From Odiellus spinosus (Eukaryota > Arthropoda > Arachnida > Opiliones > Phalangiidae), in assembly GCA_963920705.1 (NCBI GenBank), contig OY987232.1, positions 16,616,942 to 16,680,941 of the forward strand: a stretch of 64,000 nucleotides of DNA, written 5' to 3'. The position numbers and the translations under genes were made by a program. Below, piece by piece: positions 1 through 9,112 of the stretch. Position 1 is the first letter of the stretch. The number at the start of each line of letters is the position of its first letter. Below the pieces are notes generated by a model that saw nothing but the letters and a program-made list of their open reading frames with translations, was not told the DNA's origin and ran no database searches.

Positions 1-47
1 AATAGATTAAAGATAATCCATCAGAGATTTAAGTAGCATTTTTGGTA

Positions 48-168
48 GAGCTCGGAATCGGATAATGAATAACTTAGGATATCCATTGATAACTAGGCTT
101 TTTTTTCAGATATTTTAATCTCTGATAAATTAAATTAATATAAATCCACAAATTATATAAATCGAATC
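48..168 (+). mobile_element. Family B element, left part (copy B1)
   Basis: It begins GAGCTCGGAATCGGATAATG, the left end of family B, and runs to the ...AAATTATATAAA block. The element resumes at 621 with CAGAATCGTATTCAAATGC, which directly follows that block in intact copies such as 19485-20002. So one B copy has been split by the insertion at 169-620. I define B orientation '+' as starting with GAGCTCGGAATCGG and ending with ...CGAATTCCGAGCTC. Intact copies are about 520-545 bp, with imperfect terminal inverted repeats and TA on both sides, as in Tc1/mariner-type elements. No coding capacity is seen. Confidence 0.85.
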
Positions 169-620
169 GGCTTAGGTTCATTTGCTCGACTTCCAATTGA
201 TCGACAAGGAGTCCGTTTGATCGACTACCGTTTGATCGACTCCCATTTGATCGACTCCCATTTGATCGACAAGCCATTCCAATTGATCGACAGCCCAGTT
301 TTTTAGCGAGTAACGAGTATAGGTCAAAGTTTTTTTGCAAGAAACTATTAAAGGTTAAATTATGGTATATAAATTAAATTATGGTTAGGTTAGGTTAGGT
401 TAGGTTAGGTTTGGGTTAGGTTAATATATTTATAATCGTTATTACGAAGTTGACCAATTGGGAAACGATCAAATGCACCCTTTGTCGATCATTTGGGAGT
501 CGATCAAGTGGACCTTTTGTCGATCATTTGGGAGTCTATCAATTGTGAGTCGATCATTTGGGTGTCGATCAAGTGGACCTCTTGTCGATCATTTGGGAGT
601 CGATCAAGTGGACCCAAATC
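169..620. repeat. Insertion of inverted GATCGAC minisatellite arms around a TTAGG tract
   Basis: The left arm (about 183-297) repeats TTTGATCGACTCCCA-like units. The right arm (about 452-612) repeats GTCGATCATTTGGGAGTC-like units, which are the reverse complement of the left arm. Between them lies a TTAGG tract. The whole block interrupts a family B element. I see no convincing target duplication, so the insertion mechanism is unknown. Open frames through the arms are minisatellite by-products. Confidence 0.75.
383..423 (+). repeat. Interstitial TTAGG telomere-type repeat
   Basis: About six to seven GGTTA units with one variant (TTTGGG) are visible. TTAGG is the canonical telomere repeat of most insects and many other arthropods, so this short internal run may mark repair with telomeric DNA. 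A chance short microsatellite is the alternative. Confidence 0.75.
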
Positions 621-836
621 ACAGAATCGTATTCAAATGCTGGATACGAATTAGACCCGGAGATAAAATTTTAAGCTCGATTAATAAACAAATCGCGTTT
701 ATTCGAACGGATAATTCGAAGATAAAAATACGACGTTTCTCGAAATCCGTGTAGAATGAAATATAATAATTCGATTTTTTCTTCTAAATCGAAAGGAACA
801 ATTCTAGCTTCGAGATCTCAATTTGAGTTAAAATAG
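621..836 (+). mobile_element. Family B element, continuation of B1
   Basis: It continues B1 after the insertion, from ACAGAATCGTATTC to the GAGATCTCAATT...TTAAAATAG block, and then loses similarity. The distal ~250 bp and right terminus of a full B element are missing. Confidence 0.85.
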
Positions 837-1268
837 TTCAACCCTAAGTTTAAATTTATGAATAAGGCTTTTAATTGTGTGTATTAAAAAATATTACGCA
901 TATGCCTTCGAAAATGGCGACAACAGCAGTCGGACTCAGTTGAAAATAAAAATTGTACTTGAAAAATATTTATTTTATACCAAGAAATTAAATCTTCAGT
1001 TTTAAATAAATTTATGATCTAAGCAGTTATAATTGGTGCGAGGTTTAGAAGTAATATTTTTTCTTTCATCATAGAAATTTTATTATCACGATAAAATTTG
1101 TATGATGGTCATAATTTTATGATAGTAAAAGGTATTTTATAGCTTTGATATAAAATAACATTATATGATCTAGTTCTCAAAGGGAAGGTATCATATTTTT
1201 TATTATTATTTAACCAAGAGTGATTGGAATTTGATAAACATTTGCAAAGAGAGTCGCGAAAAATCAAG

Positions 1269-1951
1269 GAGCTTTCTAGACCTTATTAGAGCTTTCTAGA
1301 CCTTATTAGAGCTTTCTAGACATTACTAGAGCTGTCTAGACCTTATTAGAGCTGTCTAGACCTTATTAGAGCTTTCTAGACCTTATTAGAGCTGTCTAGA
1401 CCTTATTAGAGCTTTCTAGACCTTATTAGAGCTTTCTAGACCTTATTAGAGCTTTCTAGACCTTATTAGAGCTTTCTAGACCTTATTAGAGCTTTCTAGA
1501 CCTTAATAGAGCTTTCTAGACCTTAATAGAGCTTTCTAGACCTTAATAGAGCTTTCTAGACCTTAATAGAGCTTTCTAGACCTTAATAGAGCTTTCTAGA
1601 CCTTAATAGAGCTGTCTAGACCTTAATAGGGCTGTCTAGACCTTATTAGGGCTGTCTAGACCTTATTAGGGCTGTCTAGACCTTAATAGAGCTTTCTAGA
1701 CCTTAATAGAGCTTTCTAGACCTTAATAGAGCTTTCTAGACCTTAATAGAGCTTTCTAGACCTTAATAGAGCTTTCTAGACCTTAATAGAGCTTTCTAGA
1801 CCTTATTAGGGCTGTCTAGACCTTATTAGGGCTGTCTAGACCTTATTAGGGCTGTCTAGACCTTATTAGGGCTGTCTAGACCTTATTAGGGCTGTCTAGA
1901 CCTTATTAGGGCTGTCTAGACCTTTCCAAACTTTTCTAGAACATTCTAGAC
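1269..1951. repeat. 20-bp tandem array (TCTAGA-containing)
   Basis: About 33 head-to-tail copies of a 20-bp unit, AGCTTTCTAGACCTTATTAG, with variants in blocks: TTATTAG versus TTAATAG, and GCTTTC versus GGGCTGTC. The variants are clustered, with a run of TTAATAG units in the middle and GGGCTG units near the end, which suggests local duplication of subarrays. The last ~30 bp are degenerate. No coding signal. Confidence 0.95.
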
Positions 1952-2210
1952 TAATTATGAAATTAGTGAGCAAATTTTTACATATGGAATTAGATAAAAA
2001 TAATTCATTTCAGCTAAGAATATCCCTTTGAAGATAATTTAATCCTTTAACGTTATTATAGAGCCTTAAGTAAAATTAGGATTAATGAAGAAATGTCTCT
2101 TAAGCATAAGGGCTAAATAAAAATACTTTCTGCAACGTTAATCTTAGACCAAATTTCTTAATCCTTTTTAAAGGGTTAATACCCTTTTTTTTTTGTTTTT
2201 AGTAAATTAA

Positions 2211-3077
2211 AATACCTATTATCAATCGAACTACAAACGCAATCAGTTCGCGGTTTTCACTTAAATTTAAATTGAAATCTTCTTTAGTTCATGATGTAAT
2301 TTTGATAATTATAACGCGAGAGATTAGCTAATCTTGTTTAAAAATAACTTAATCGAAATTTGATCATTTCCGTACCTATTATCTCGCGTTCTAATATCAT
2401 TAGAACTTTACTTCCGGCGAAATGGTAAAAGTCGGACGTAGTTCGTGGGATAATTTGGCAAGTTTATGTTTAAATTTTACTTTAGTTACGATAAGAAATT
2501 ATAACGGGGTTTTACGCTTAAACTCGAAGATTTCGCCACAACAGTCAGAAGCCGATGAAACCCTCCTTTGAAGTCTACTACTCCAATGTTCCATATAGCG
2601 CTACTCTCTGCATGGGTAAAATTCCCAATTTTACGAGATCGGAGGGGTCCTACTTCATACCCCCTGTCGACGGAAAATTGAAAATTCTCTCTCTCCGCAA
2701 ACGACGACTTTTTTGGACGAACTCCAAGGCTGCTAGAGATATTCGCTCGACGAACTCCCGCTCCGAAAACATCTACCGTTAGGAGGCGTACGAATCGCGC
2801 CTTTTGAGAATGACCCATACAGAGAGGGGTAGACAAGACCCGGGAGCAATAGACTTCAAAGGAGGGTTTCATCGGCTTCTGCAACAGTCTATTACCCGAG
2901 ACCTGTAAAGCACCGTCTGGCTTACAGCGTGCCCACCCGTTTCCGCGAGAGGTCTGATACTGGGGAAAGAGGAAAGAGAGAGTTCAACAGACTGGGAAAT
3001 AAATCATTCCCAAACGAAGCTTACCCCCAGAAAAACTGCGACCCCTATAAATGAAAATCAGCGCCATCGCACTAAAT
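2211..3077 (+). mobile_element. Family C element carrying A1 (copy C1)
   Basis: It reads from ATACCTATTATC through the GCGGTTTTCACTTAAAT and ACGCGAGAGATTAGC blocks to ATGAAAATCAGCGCCATC. The same order, or its reverse, recurs at 11869, 12290, 23428, 29915 and 43505. Ends inferred by comparing copies read AAAGGGTYATTT..GTAC, giving imperfect inverted termini on a ~0.8-kb element without a long open frame. The A1 element is inserted at 2546. I define this direction as '+'. Confidence 0.75.
2546..2881 (+). mobile_element. Family A MITE, copy A1
   Basis: First of 25 copies. Ends are CAGAAGCCGATGAAACCCTC and its inverse, with about 38 bp of near-perfect terminal inverted repeat and a second inverted pair (CCTCTCTGTATGGGT and ACCCATACAGAGAGG) just inside. 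Total length is ~337 bp. The 7-bp flanks are identical: CAACAGT at 2539-2545 and 2882-2888. I call '+' the direction whose left side carries AATGTTCCATATAGCGC. It has no transposase and must be mobilised in trans. Short open frames starting at the ATG in the inverted repeat occur on both strands and are not genes. Confidence 0.95.
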
Positions 3078-3481
3078 ATTTGTGTCACTATCACTTTACA
3101 ATAAAATTTTATTAATATTGTAGTCTCTAACCCTTTAATATCACGACAAGTAAAAAAAAAGGAGTCGCAAAATTTATCGTTTTTGGCTTCTTTTTGGGCA
3201 CTGGGTTATATTGATTATTTTTAAACACGAGTTTTCCATTACGTTTTTAAACAATTAATTATATTTATAGCCTTTCAAGAATGCTTCCATCTTTGAAAGG
3301 GGATAATATAGATGAGGATCGTTAACCATGGACCAATCCCATGGTAATTAGTGTACGAAAACAGATGAATTTTATTACTAATTATTACAAAGATCTATGC
3401 TGATAACGTTTCCCTCAAAACTACATGAAATTTATTAGTTTTAAATGCAAAATCGAATTAATTGTACTGTTTTACTACAAG

Positions 3482-3819
3482 CAGAAGCCGATGAAACCCT
3501 CCTTTGAAGTCTATTACTCCCGGGTCTTGTCTACCCCTCTCTGTATGGGTTATTCTCAAAAGGCGCGATTCGTACGCCTCCTAACGGTAGATGTTTTCGG
3601 AGCGGGAGCTCGTCGAGCGAATATCTCTAGCAGCCTTGGAGTTCGTCAAAAAAACGTCGTCGTTTGTGGAGAGAGAGAATTTCCAATTTTCCGTAGACAG
3701 GGGGGTATGAAGTAGGACCCCTCCGATCTCGTAAAATTGGGAATTTTACCCATACAGAGAGGAGCGCTATATGGAACATTAGAGTAGTAGACTTCAAAGG
3801 AGGGTTTCATCGGCTTCTG
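3482..3819 (-). mobile_element. Family A MITE, copy A2
   Basis: Complete element in the reverse direction, flanked by exact 7-bp duplications CTACAAG (3475-3481 and 3820-3826). With A1 it forms an inverted pair ~600 bp apart. Confidence 0.95.
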
Positions 3820-3930
3820 CTACAAGTAATTTTAGTAAAATAGACAAAGTATTTATTAATTTATTAATTCTAAAACTGAACATGACGTAGTTTATTCCTG
3901 GAACGTAATTAACGATAATTAAATTCATAA

Positions 3931-4318
3931 ATCAGACGACCATAGTGATGACGTAGATTGCGGGGAATTATTATTTTAAAAATTTCGAAACTGGGCGATT
4001 ATAAAATATGTATTTTTACAATCGCGGTATGTTTTTTTTAGCAGTCTTTTCGAAAAGGCTACTTCATTTAGATTTAAGTTTATTAAAACTCCATGACACC
4101 CTCACTTTAATTACATTTGTAGAATACATTATGGTCTAAGGTTCCATAGTGATGACGTAGATTGCGGGGAATTTTTATTTTAAAAATTTCGAAAATGGGC
4201 GATTATAAAATAGGTATTTTTACTGTCGCTGTAATTTTGTTCTATGACATATGTATATATATTTCGAATCGTTTTTTAACGATTTTTCCGAAAATGCTAC
4301 TCAATTTCTATTTGGTAT
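3931..4318 (+). repeat. Family H tandem ~200-bp units (copy H1)
   Basis: Two units each start near CCATAGTGATGACGTAGATTG and continue GCGGGGAATTTTTATTTTAA, then AATGGGCGATTATAAAAT. The second unit ends with the distinct tail TTTTTACTGTCGCTGTAATT. The same order recurs at 24985-25675 (three units) and inverted at 13483-13981. Origin unknown, with no terminal repeats identified. It lies just downstream of the S4 exon's splice donor, inside the channel gene's intron. Confidence 0.8.
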
Positions 4319-4355
4319 GGTTGTAATTAAAATTATATATATATTCTTTACTTAC

Positions 4356-4453
4356 TTGGTATTCTATTAATGGCTCGAAGTGGTCTTAGAACCCGTATCG
4401 TTCGGACCGCCGTTAGATTAATACTTCCTACGTCAGAAATGTACTCAGCCAAT
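4356..4453 (-). CDS. Ca-alpha1T: T-type (Cav3) calcium channel exon: domain I S4 voltage sensor
   Basis: This 98-bp exon reads, on the minus strand, [20 protein letters not shown] and then [12 protein letters not shown]. That is the S3-S4 linker and the S4 helix of domain I, with arginines at every third position in the usual voltage-sensor pattern. It is preceded by TTGATTTCAG (acceptor AG at 4454-4455) and followed by the donor GTAAGT (4350-4355). Its first base completes the glycine codon GG|A begun by the exon at 4920-5165. Its last base, A, starts the next codon, matching the serine expected after RIP. The family forms low-voltage-activated plasma-membrane calcium channels; this exon supplies the part that senses membrane potential. 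The next exon (S5 and pore) is not found between 1 and 4350, so it should lie outside the window. Confidence 0.9.
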
Positions 4454-4919
4454 CTGAAATCAAGTTAGAATTTGTTGTAATTATTTTGTTATAGGTATAA
4501 CCAGAAGCCGATGAAACCCTCCTTTGAAGTCTATTACTCCCGGGTCTTGTCTACCCCTCTCTGTATGGGTTAGTTTCAAAAAGCGCGATTCTTACGCCTC
4601 CTAACGGTAGATATTTTCGGAGCGGGAGTTCGTCCAGCGAATATCTCTAGCGGCCTTGGAGTTCGTCAACCAAACGTCGTCGTTTGTGGAGAGAGAGAAT
4701 TTCCAATTTTGCGTAGACAGGGGGGTATGAAGTAGGACCCCTCCGATCTCGTAAAATTGGGAATTTTACCCATACAGAGAGGTGCACTATATGGAACATT
4801 AGAGTAGTAGACTTCAAAGGAGGGTTTCATCGGCTTCTGATTATATCAAAAGGTAATTAATGAGTTCTTCGTTCATTTTCTCAAATCCTCTATTATCTTG
4901 TCTTTGAAAGTGAACTTAC
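4454..4919 (-). other. Phase-2 intron of the Cav3 gene, mostly a transposon
   Basis: A U2-type intron, GTAAGT...TTTCAG on the minus strand, of 466 bp. Family A copy A3 fills 338 bp of it. Without A3 it would be ~128 bp. Confidence 0.85.
4502..4839 (-). mobile_element. Family A MITE, copy A3 (intronic)
   Basis: Full-length copy with both ends intact, ~50 bp from the S4 exon's acceptor and ~80 bp from the donor of the S1-S3 exon. The flanks (GTATAAC and ATTATAT) do not form a clear 7-bp duplication, so this copy may be older or its flanks altered. Its orientation matches the transcription direction of the host gene. Confidence 0.9.
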
Positions 4920-5165
4920 CCTGCGAGTACGATTATGAAGTCAATACGGTTCCACTTCTCGACGAGGTAACCTCCTTTCCCAGCGATACCCATTGCCACC
5001 ATTTTGATAACCATCTCGATGGCGAAGAAGGCAAAGATCAGGTCGTCGAAGACTTCCAGTGTCCTGCACCGGTAGCTCGTGCATACCTCGTCCGCGCATG
5101 GGTGATACATTCCAAGAGTCACGCAGTTCAATAAGATCGCCATCATACTGACCCGCTCGAACCAC
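4920..5165 (-). CDS. Ca-alpha1T: T-type (Cav3) calcium channel exon: domain I S1-S2-S3
   Basis: A 246-bp exon on the minus strand. Its translation starts [20 protein letters not shown] (S1), followed by a cysteine-bearing outer loop ([11 protein letters not shown]). Then comes [20 protein letters not shown] (S2, with the acidic and basic pair of the charge-transfer site), [13 protein letters not shown], and [11 protein letters not shown] (S3). [25 protein letters not shown] and the W-N-R-x-D-F run are hallmarks of Cav3 domain I rather than of Cav1/Cav2 or NALCN. The 3' end is GCAGG|GTAAGT. I place the 5' end at the G before TGG: if the previous exon ends ...AAY CC, the joined codons read Asn-Pro-Trp-Phe-Glu, as in the family. 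Using the upstream AG at 5192-5193 instead would give a non-conserved YLTLNFNCT leader. The channel conducts low-voltage-activated calcium current in excitable cells. Confidence 0.92.
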
Positions 5166-5184
5166 GTACAATTAAAGTTAAGGG
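5166..5184 (-). other. Putative U12-type (AT-AC) intron 3' end: AC acceptor and branch site
   Basis: On the minus strand the exon is preceded by CCCTTAACTTTAATTGTAC. CCCTTAAC (5177-5184) closely matches the minor-spliceosome branch consensus TCCTTRAY. It sits 12-13 bases upstream of the exon, the spacing typical of U12 introns, and the terminal dinucleotide is AC. Conserved minor-class introns are known in voltage-gated sodium and calcium channel genes. The competing U2 reading would use CTCTTCTTTTTAG at 5192-5204, but it yields a poorer protein match. The matching ATATCCTTT donor was not found in the window. Confidence 0.65.
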
Positions 5185-5283
5185 TCAAATACTAAAAAGA
5201 AGAGTTCACCCAACAATGAAAGAACGCGACTCAAATCGGCTTCTTAACCAAATATAGGGTTTTAACCTAACCAATAGAAATGT

Positions 5284-6245
5284 CTTGAAGTTGCCAAAGA
5301 CCTAGTCTTAAGTTGACTAAGACTTTGGCTCGAAGTTCCCTAAGAACCTACTTTCGAAGTTGCCTAAGACTTAGTCTCGAAGTTCCCTAAGAACCTACTT
5401 TCGAAGTTGCCTAAGACTTAGTCTCGAAGTTGCCTAAGATCTACTCTCGAAGTTGCCTAAGACTTAGTCTCGAAGTTACCTAAGATATAGCCTTGAAGTT
5501 GCCTAAGATATAGCCTTGAAGTTGCCTAAGACCTAGCCTAGAAGATGCCTAAGACCTAGCCTAGAAGATGCCTAAGACCTAGCCTTGAAGTTGCCTAAGA
5601 TATAGCCTTGAAGTTGCCTAAGACCTAGCCTAGAAGATGCCTAAGACCTAGCCTAGAAGATGCCTAAGACCTAGCCTAGAAGATGCCTAAGACCTAGCCT
5701 AGAAGATGCCTAAGACCTAGTCTAGAAGATGCCTAAGACCTAGTCTAGAAGATGCCTAAGACCTAGTCTAGAAGATGCCTAAGACCTAGTCTAGAAGATG
5801 CCTAAGACCTAGTCTAGAAGATGCCTAAGACCTAGTCTAGAAGATGCCTAAGACCTAGTCTAGAAGATGCCTAAGACCTAGTCTAGAAGATGCCTAAGAC
5901 CTAGTCTAGAAGATGCCTAAGACCTAGTCTAGAAGATGCCTAAGACCTAGTCTAGAAGATGCCTAAGACCTAGTCTAGAAGATGCCTAAGACCTAGTCTA
6001 GAAGATGCCTAAGACCTAGTCTAGAAGATGCCTAAGACCTAGTCTAGAAGATGCCTAAGACCTAGTCTAGAAGATGCCTAAGACCTAGTCTAGAAGATGT
6101 CTAAGACCTAGTCTAGAAGATGTCTAAGACCTAGTCTAGAAGATGTCTAAGACCTAGTCTAGAAGATGTCTAAGACCTAGTCTAGAAGATGTCTAAGACC
6201 TAGTCTAGAAGATGTCTAAGACCTAGTCTAGAAGATGCCTAAGAC
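5284..6245. repeat. 23-bp tandem array (CTAGAAGATGCCTAAGACCT-type)
   Basis: About 42 copies of a 23-bp unit. At the left edge the units read TCGAAGTTGCCTAAGACTTA. Toward the right they become a homogeneous AGTCTAGAAGATGCCTAAGA form, and near the end a GATGTCTAAG variant occurs in a block of about seven. The edge-to-centre gradient is what unequal crossing-over produces. The array starts ~120 bp upstream of the S1-S3 exon and lies inside the putative U12 intron. Confidence 0.95.
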
Positions 6246-6476
6246 TATAACCGAACCTCACTTGTCGTGAAATAGACTTAGAGCCGATTTTAAATCGTAC
6301 GCTTTAACAATGGTTAAGTCCTTTGTAAAATGTATCAGGATTGTCTTGAATCCATTCATTTTGGTTTAATAAAGATGACCACTATGAAACCAAATGCCGT
6401 CTAATCCCGTAGAGAATCGAATCTGCAAATAAAGAAAAATAAAAGGGAAATTAATTATCTATTAAACCATCTTCAT

Positions 6477-6854
6477 TTAATTCATTCGCCCATAAGAACA
6501 ATTTGAAACCTTTCGAGTTTCTTCGTCTATTTTAACCCAAATTGAGATCTCAAAGCTAGAAATGTTCCTTTCGATTTAGATGAATAAATCGAATTATTAT
6601 ATTTCATTCTACACGGATTTCGAGAAACGTCGTATTTTTATCTTCGCGTTATCCGTTCGAATAAACGCGATTTGTTTATTAATCGAGCTTAAAATTTTAT
6701 CTCCGGGTCTAATTCGTATCCAGCATTTGAATACGATTCTTTTTATATAATTTGTGGATTTATATTAACTTTATTTATCCGAGATTAAAATATCTGAAAC
6801 AAAAGTCTAGTTATCAATGGATATCCGAAGTTATTCATTATCCGATTCCGAGAG
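6477..6854 (-). mobile_element. Family B element, copy B2
   Basis: Reverse-direction partial copy from ATTCATTCGCC to ATTATCCGATTCCGAG. It lacks the ~150 bp on the other side that carry the CGAATTCCGAGCTC end. Confidence 0.85.
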
Positions 6855-7268
6855 GTAACAAAATCAAAAGCGTCGATTGATAAAAAGTTAATAGGTAATT
6901 AGAAGTCAAACTTTTCTACACAATCGCAATCTTCTCACGAACACTGAACAGCCGACAGAGTAGAAAACATTAACGTCAAGCATAATGATATAAAATTTTA
7001 CAGTCTGTTTAAATCTAATCATCGTGTTTTTGGCCCACCCCTTACATTCCCCTTGTCATTATAATATTAGAGACGCGTTAAACAAAACGTAAGGGATCTT
7101 ATGGCAAGAGTGTCGGGTGGCGAGAGGGCTGGGGATTCATCCCCTTTCAAATCCTCGGAGGTAGCCACTAGGGGAACGCTTACTCAAGCGTATAATTAAC
7201 AGAATTGAGATCAAAGAGAGACTAAACTGACAATATTAATATTTTAAATTAATAATATCATTTTATCC

Positions 7269-7600
7269 TTAAAAGTAAACAACACCCCGAAGTTAAATAC
7301 TATCAGCAAAGGTATAGTTTTACGTCCTAGCCCTCACTTAAAAATAGACAAAAAAGTCACCACCCCTGTCTGGCTCGAGTGAGTTGGACTCTTCCACGAT
7401 ATTTTGAGTCTGGAGAGAGGGTTGGAATTTAGGCGGGCCGCGCTTTGTTATATTGTCTTCCCTCCTTCCAACTCCGGAATGAATTTCTCCGCAGAGTGGC
7501 GTTTCTGATTTCAATATTTACACGGCGAGCGTCTCGAATCAGAGAATCTATGGGTACATTTACTCGGGCCTTTGCTGATAGTATTAAGGTCATTTTTTGC
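7269..7600 (+). mobile_element. Family D MITE, copy D1
   Basis: Starts AAAAGTAAACAACACCCCG, followed by CTATCAGCAAAGG, the CACCCCTGTCTGGCTCGAGT block, ATTTTGAGTC, GGCGGGCCGCGC and TTCTCCGCAGAGTGGCG. It closes with the inverse CCTTTGCTGATAGTATTAAG. Ten copies or fragments occur in the window. Outer ends deduced from several copies read CAAAAGTCTAT, giving long imperfect inverted repeats. The right terminus here is cut by family G sequence. Confidence 0.85.
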
Positions 7601-7627
7601 TGAATCATTAATGAGAAGATATTCAGG

Positions 7628-7765
7628 ATCTCCATGAATCAGCTAAGCCTATTTTCCAGGTTAAATCTTATTTCTAGTTTAATATTTGTTTACTGCAGGT
7701 AGATTAGGCCTATTTAAACGATAAGTAATCGATAAAAAACACTTGTTAGGTTGCATTCTCCCTGA
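7628..7765 (+). mobile_element. Family G element, right half (G1)
   Basis: Runs from AGCTAAGCCTATTTTCCAGG through TTTCTAGTTTAATATTTG and TTTAAACGATAAG to GGTTGCATTCTCCCT. Family G is a fold-back element: complete copies carry the same blocks inverted on the left. Only the right half is present here. Confidence 0.75.
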
Positions 7766-8248
7766 TTTTTAGTGTAACCCTCCCTTTTATTACAAAGAAC
7801 CAGAATTATAAATCTGGGTAGTGTAAGGAGAATTCCCTCATGGCCAGCAATGCATTTTAGGCGCTCTTCAATTTTCAACCCATCTCTACACCCTATTTAA
7901 AGCTAACAAAAACTAAACTCACGAAATACAAACATTAAAACATATTCGTCTAATTACAACCAATGAAGAAATGAACAGGGAAAGATAAAAAATAGGGAGA
8001 GGATATTATATTTTTAGTTATATTGACCGCCCTCTGTTTTATGATCTTATTACTTCCTAGAAGTTGAACTATGGAAGCTAGTACACCTAGAATGTCCGGT
8101 ATAAGCAGACGCGATAAAGATTATATGCGTATCTTCATTGTCCGTAGAATACGGAAGCACGGTGTGGCTTAATTAGTAAAATCATTATTATTTGGGCTAG
8201 AAGGTTGTAAGTTCATTTTTGGGAGTTTGCTAATGAGAAAGGTTAAAC

Positions 8249-8568
8249 CAAAAGTCTATTATTTATTCTATAAAAGTAAACAACACCCCGTAGCTTAATA
8301 CTATCAGAAAAGGTCCAGTTTTGTTCCATATCCCATAACTTAAAAATAGACAAAAAAGTCATCACCCCTGTCTGGCTCGAGTGATTTGGACTCTTCCTCG
8401 ATATTTTGAGTCACGAGAGAGTGTTGGAATTTAGGCGGGCCGCGCTTGGTTATATTGTCTTCCCTCCTTCCAACTCCGGAATGAATTTCTCCGCAGAGTG
8501 GCGCTTCCAATTACATTATTTACACGGCGACTGCGACCGCTAGAGTATCTCGAACCAGATTCGGTCGC
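8249..8568 (+). mobile_element. Family D MITE, copy D2
   Basis: Has the extended left end CCAAAAGTCTATTATTTATT and then AAAAGTAAACAACACCCCG. It is complete up to the CCGCTAGAGTATCTCGAAC block, but the right inverted repeat is missing. Confidence 0.85.
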
Positions 8569-8602
8569 AAATAACGTCATGAAAATGGGCAAATTAGGAT
8601 AA

Positions 8603-8939
8603 AAGGAGCCGATGAAACCCTCCTTTGAAGTCTACTACTCTAATGTTCGATATTGCGCTCCTCTCTGTATGGGTAAAATTCCCAATTTTACGAGATCGGA
8701 GGGGTCCTACTTCATCCCCCCTGTCTACGGAAAATTGGAAATTCTCTCTCTCCACAAACGACGACGTTTTTTTGACGAACTCCAAGGCTGGTAGAGATAT
8801 TCGCTCGACGAACTCCCGCTCCGAAAATATCTACCGTTAGGAGGCGTACGGATCGCGCTTTTTGAAACTAACCCATACAGAGAGGGGTAGACAAGACCCG
8901 GGAGTAATAGACTTCAAAGGAGGGTTTCATCGACTTCTG
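8603..8939 (+). mobile_element. Family A MITE, copy A4
   Basis: Complete apart from a decayed left tip (AAGGAGCC in place of CAGAAGCC). No target duplication is visible. It carries the GTTCGATAT variant on the left. Confidence 0.9.
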
Positions 8940-8948
8940 CTTAAACTA

Positions 8949-9112
8949 TAGCTACGTTCACACTTGACACTTTGGAACAGATTTCAAACCGTTTCAAATT
9001 TTCAAATCGTCTTTCTAGATATTAATATTGTTTCTTGATCAAATTATATTATAATTTGACCTTTCCAAACCGGTTTAAAATGGTTTCAAAGTGTGTAGTA
9101 CGAACGCGGCTA
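8949..9112 (+). mobile_element. Family K short inverted-repeat element (K1)
   Basis: Bounded by TAGCTACGTTCACACTTGAC and the inverse GTACGAACGCGGCTA. ACACTTTGGAACAG and GGTTTCAAAGTGTG form a further inverted pair inside. It is 164 bp with TA at both ends. A second copy is at 44674-44846, and fragments are at 10797, 14774, 33427 and 44850. Confidence 0.65.

Noticed and set aside
4898..5134. Plus-strand ORF of 78 codons over the channel exon
   Set aside because: It is the antisense shadow of the conserved Cav3 S1-S3 exon.
4941..5171. Second minus-strand frame over the same exon
   Set aside because: Out of frame with the conserved channel protein.
5192..5204. Conventional AG acceptor for the S1-S3 exon
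   Set aside because: It has a good pyrimidine tract, but the extra nine codons (YLTLNFNCT) do not fit Cav3, whereas the AC boundary restores Asn-Pro-Trp. Kept as the alternative.
1269..6245. Possible CRISPR array because of regular short repeats
   Set aside because: Units are contiguous with no unique spacers, and the sequence is eukaryotic.
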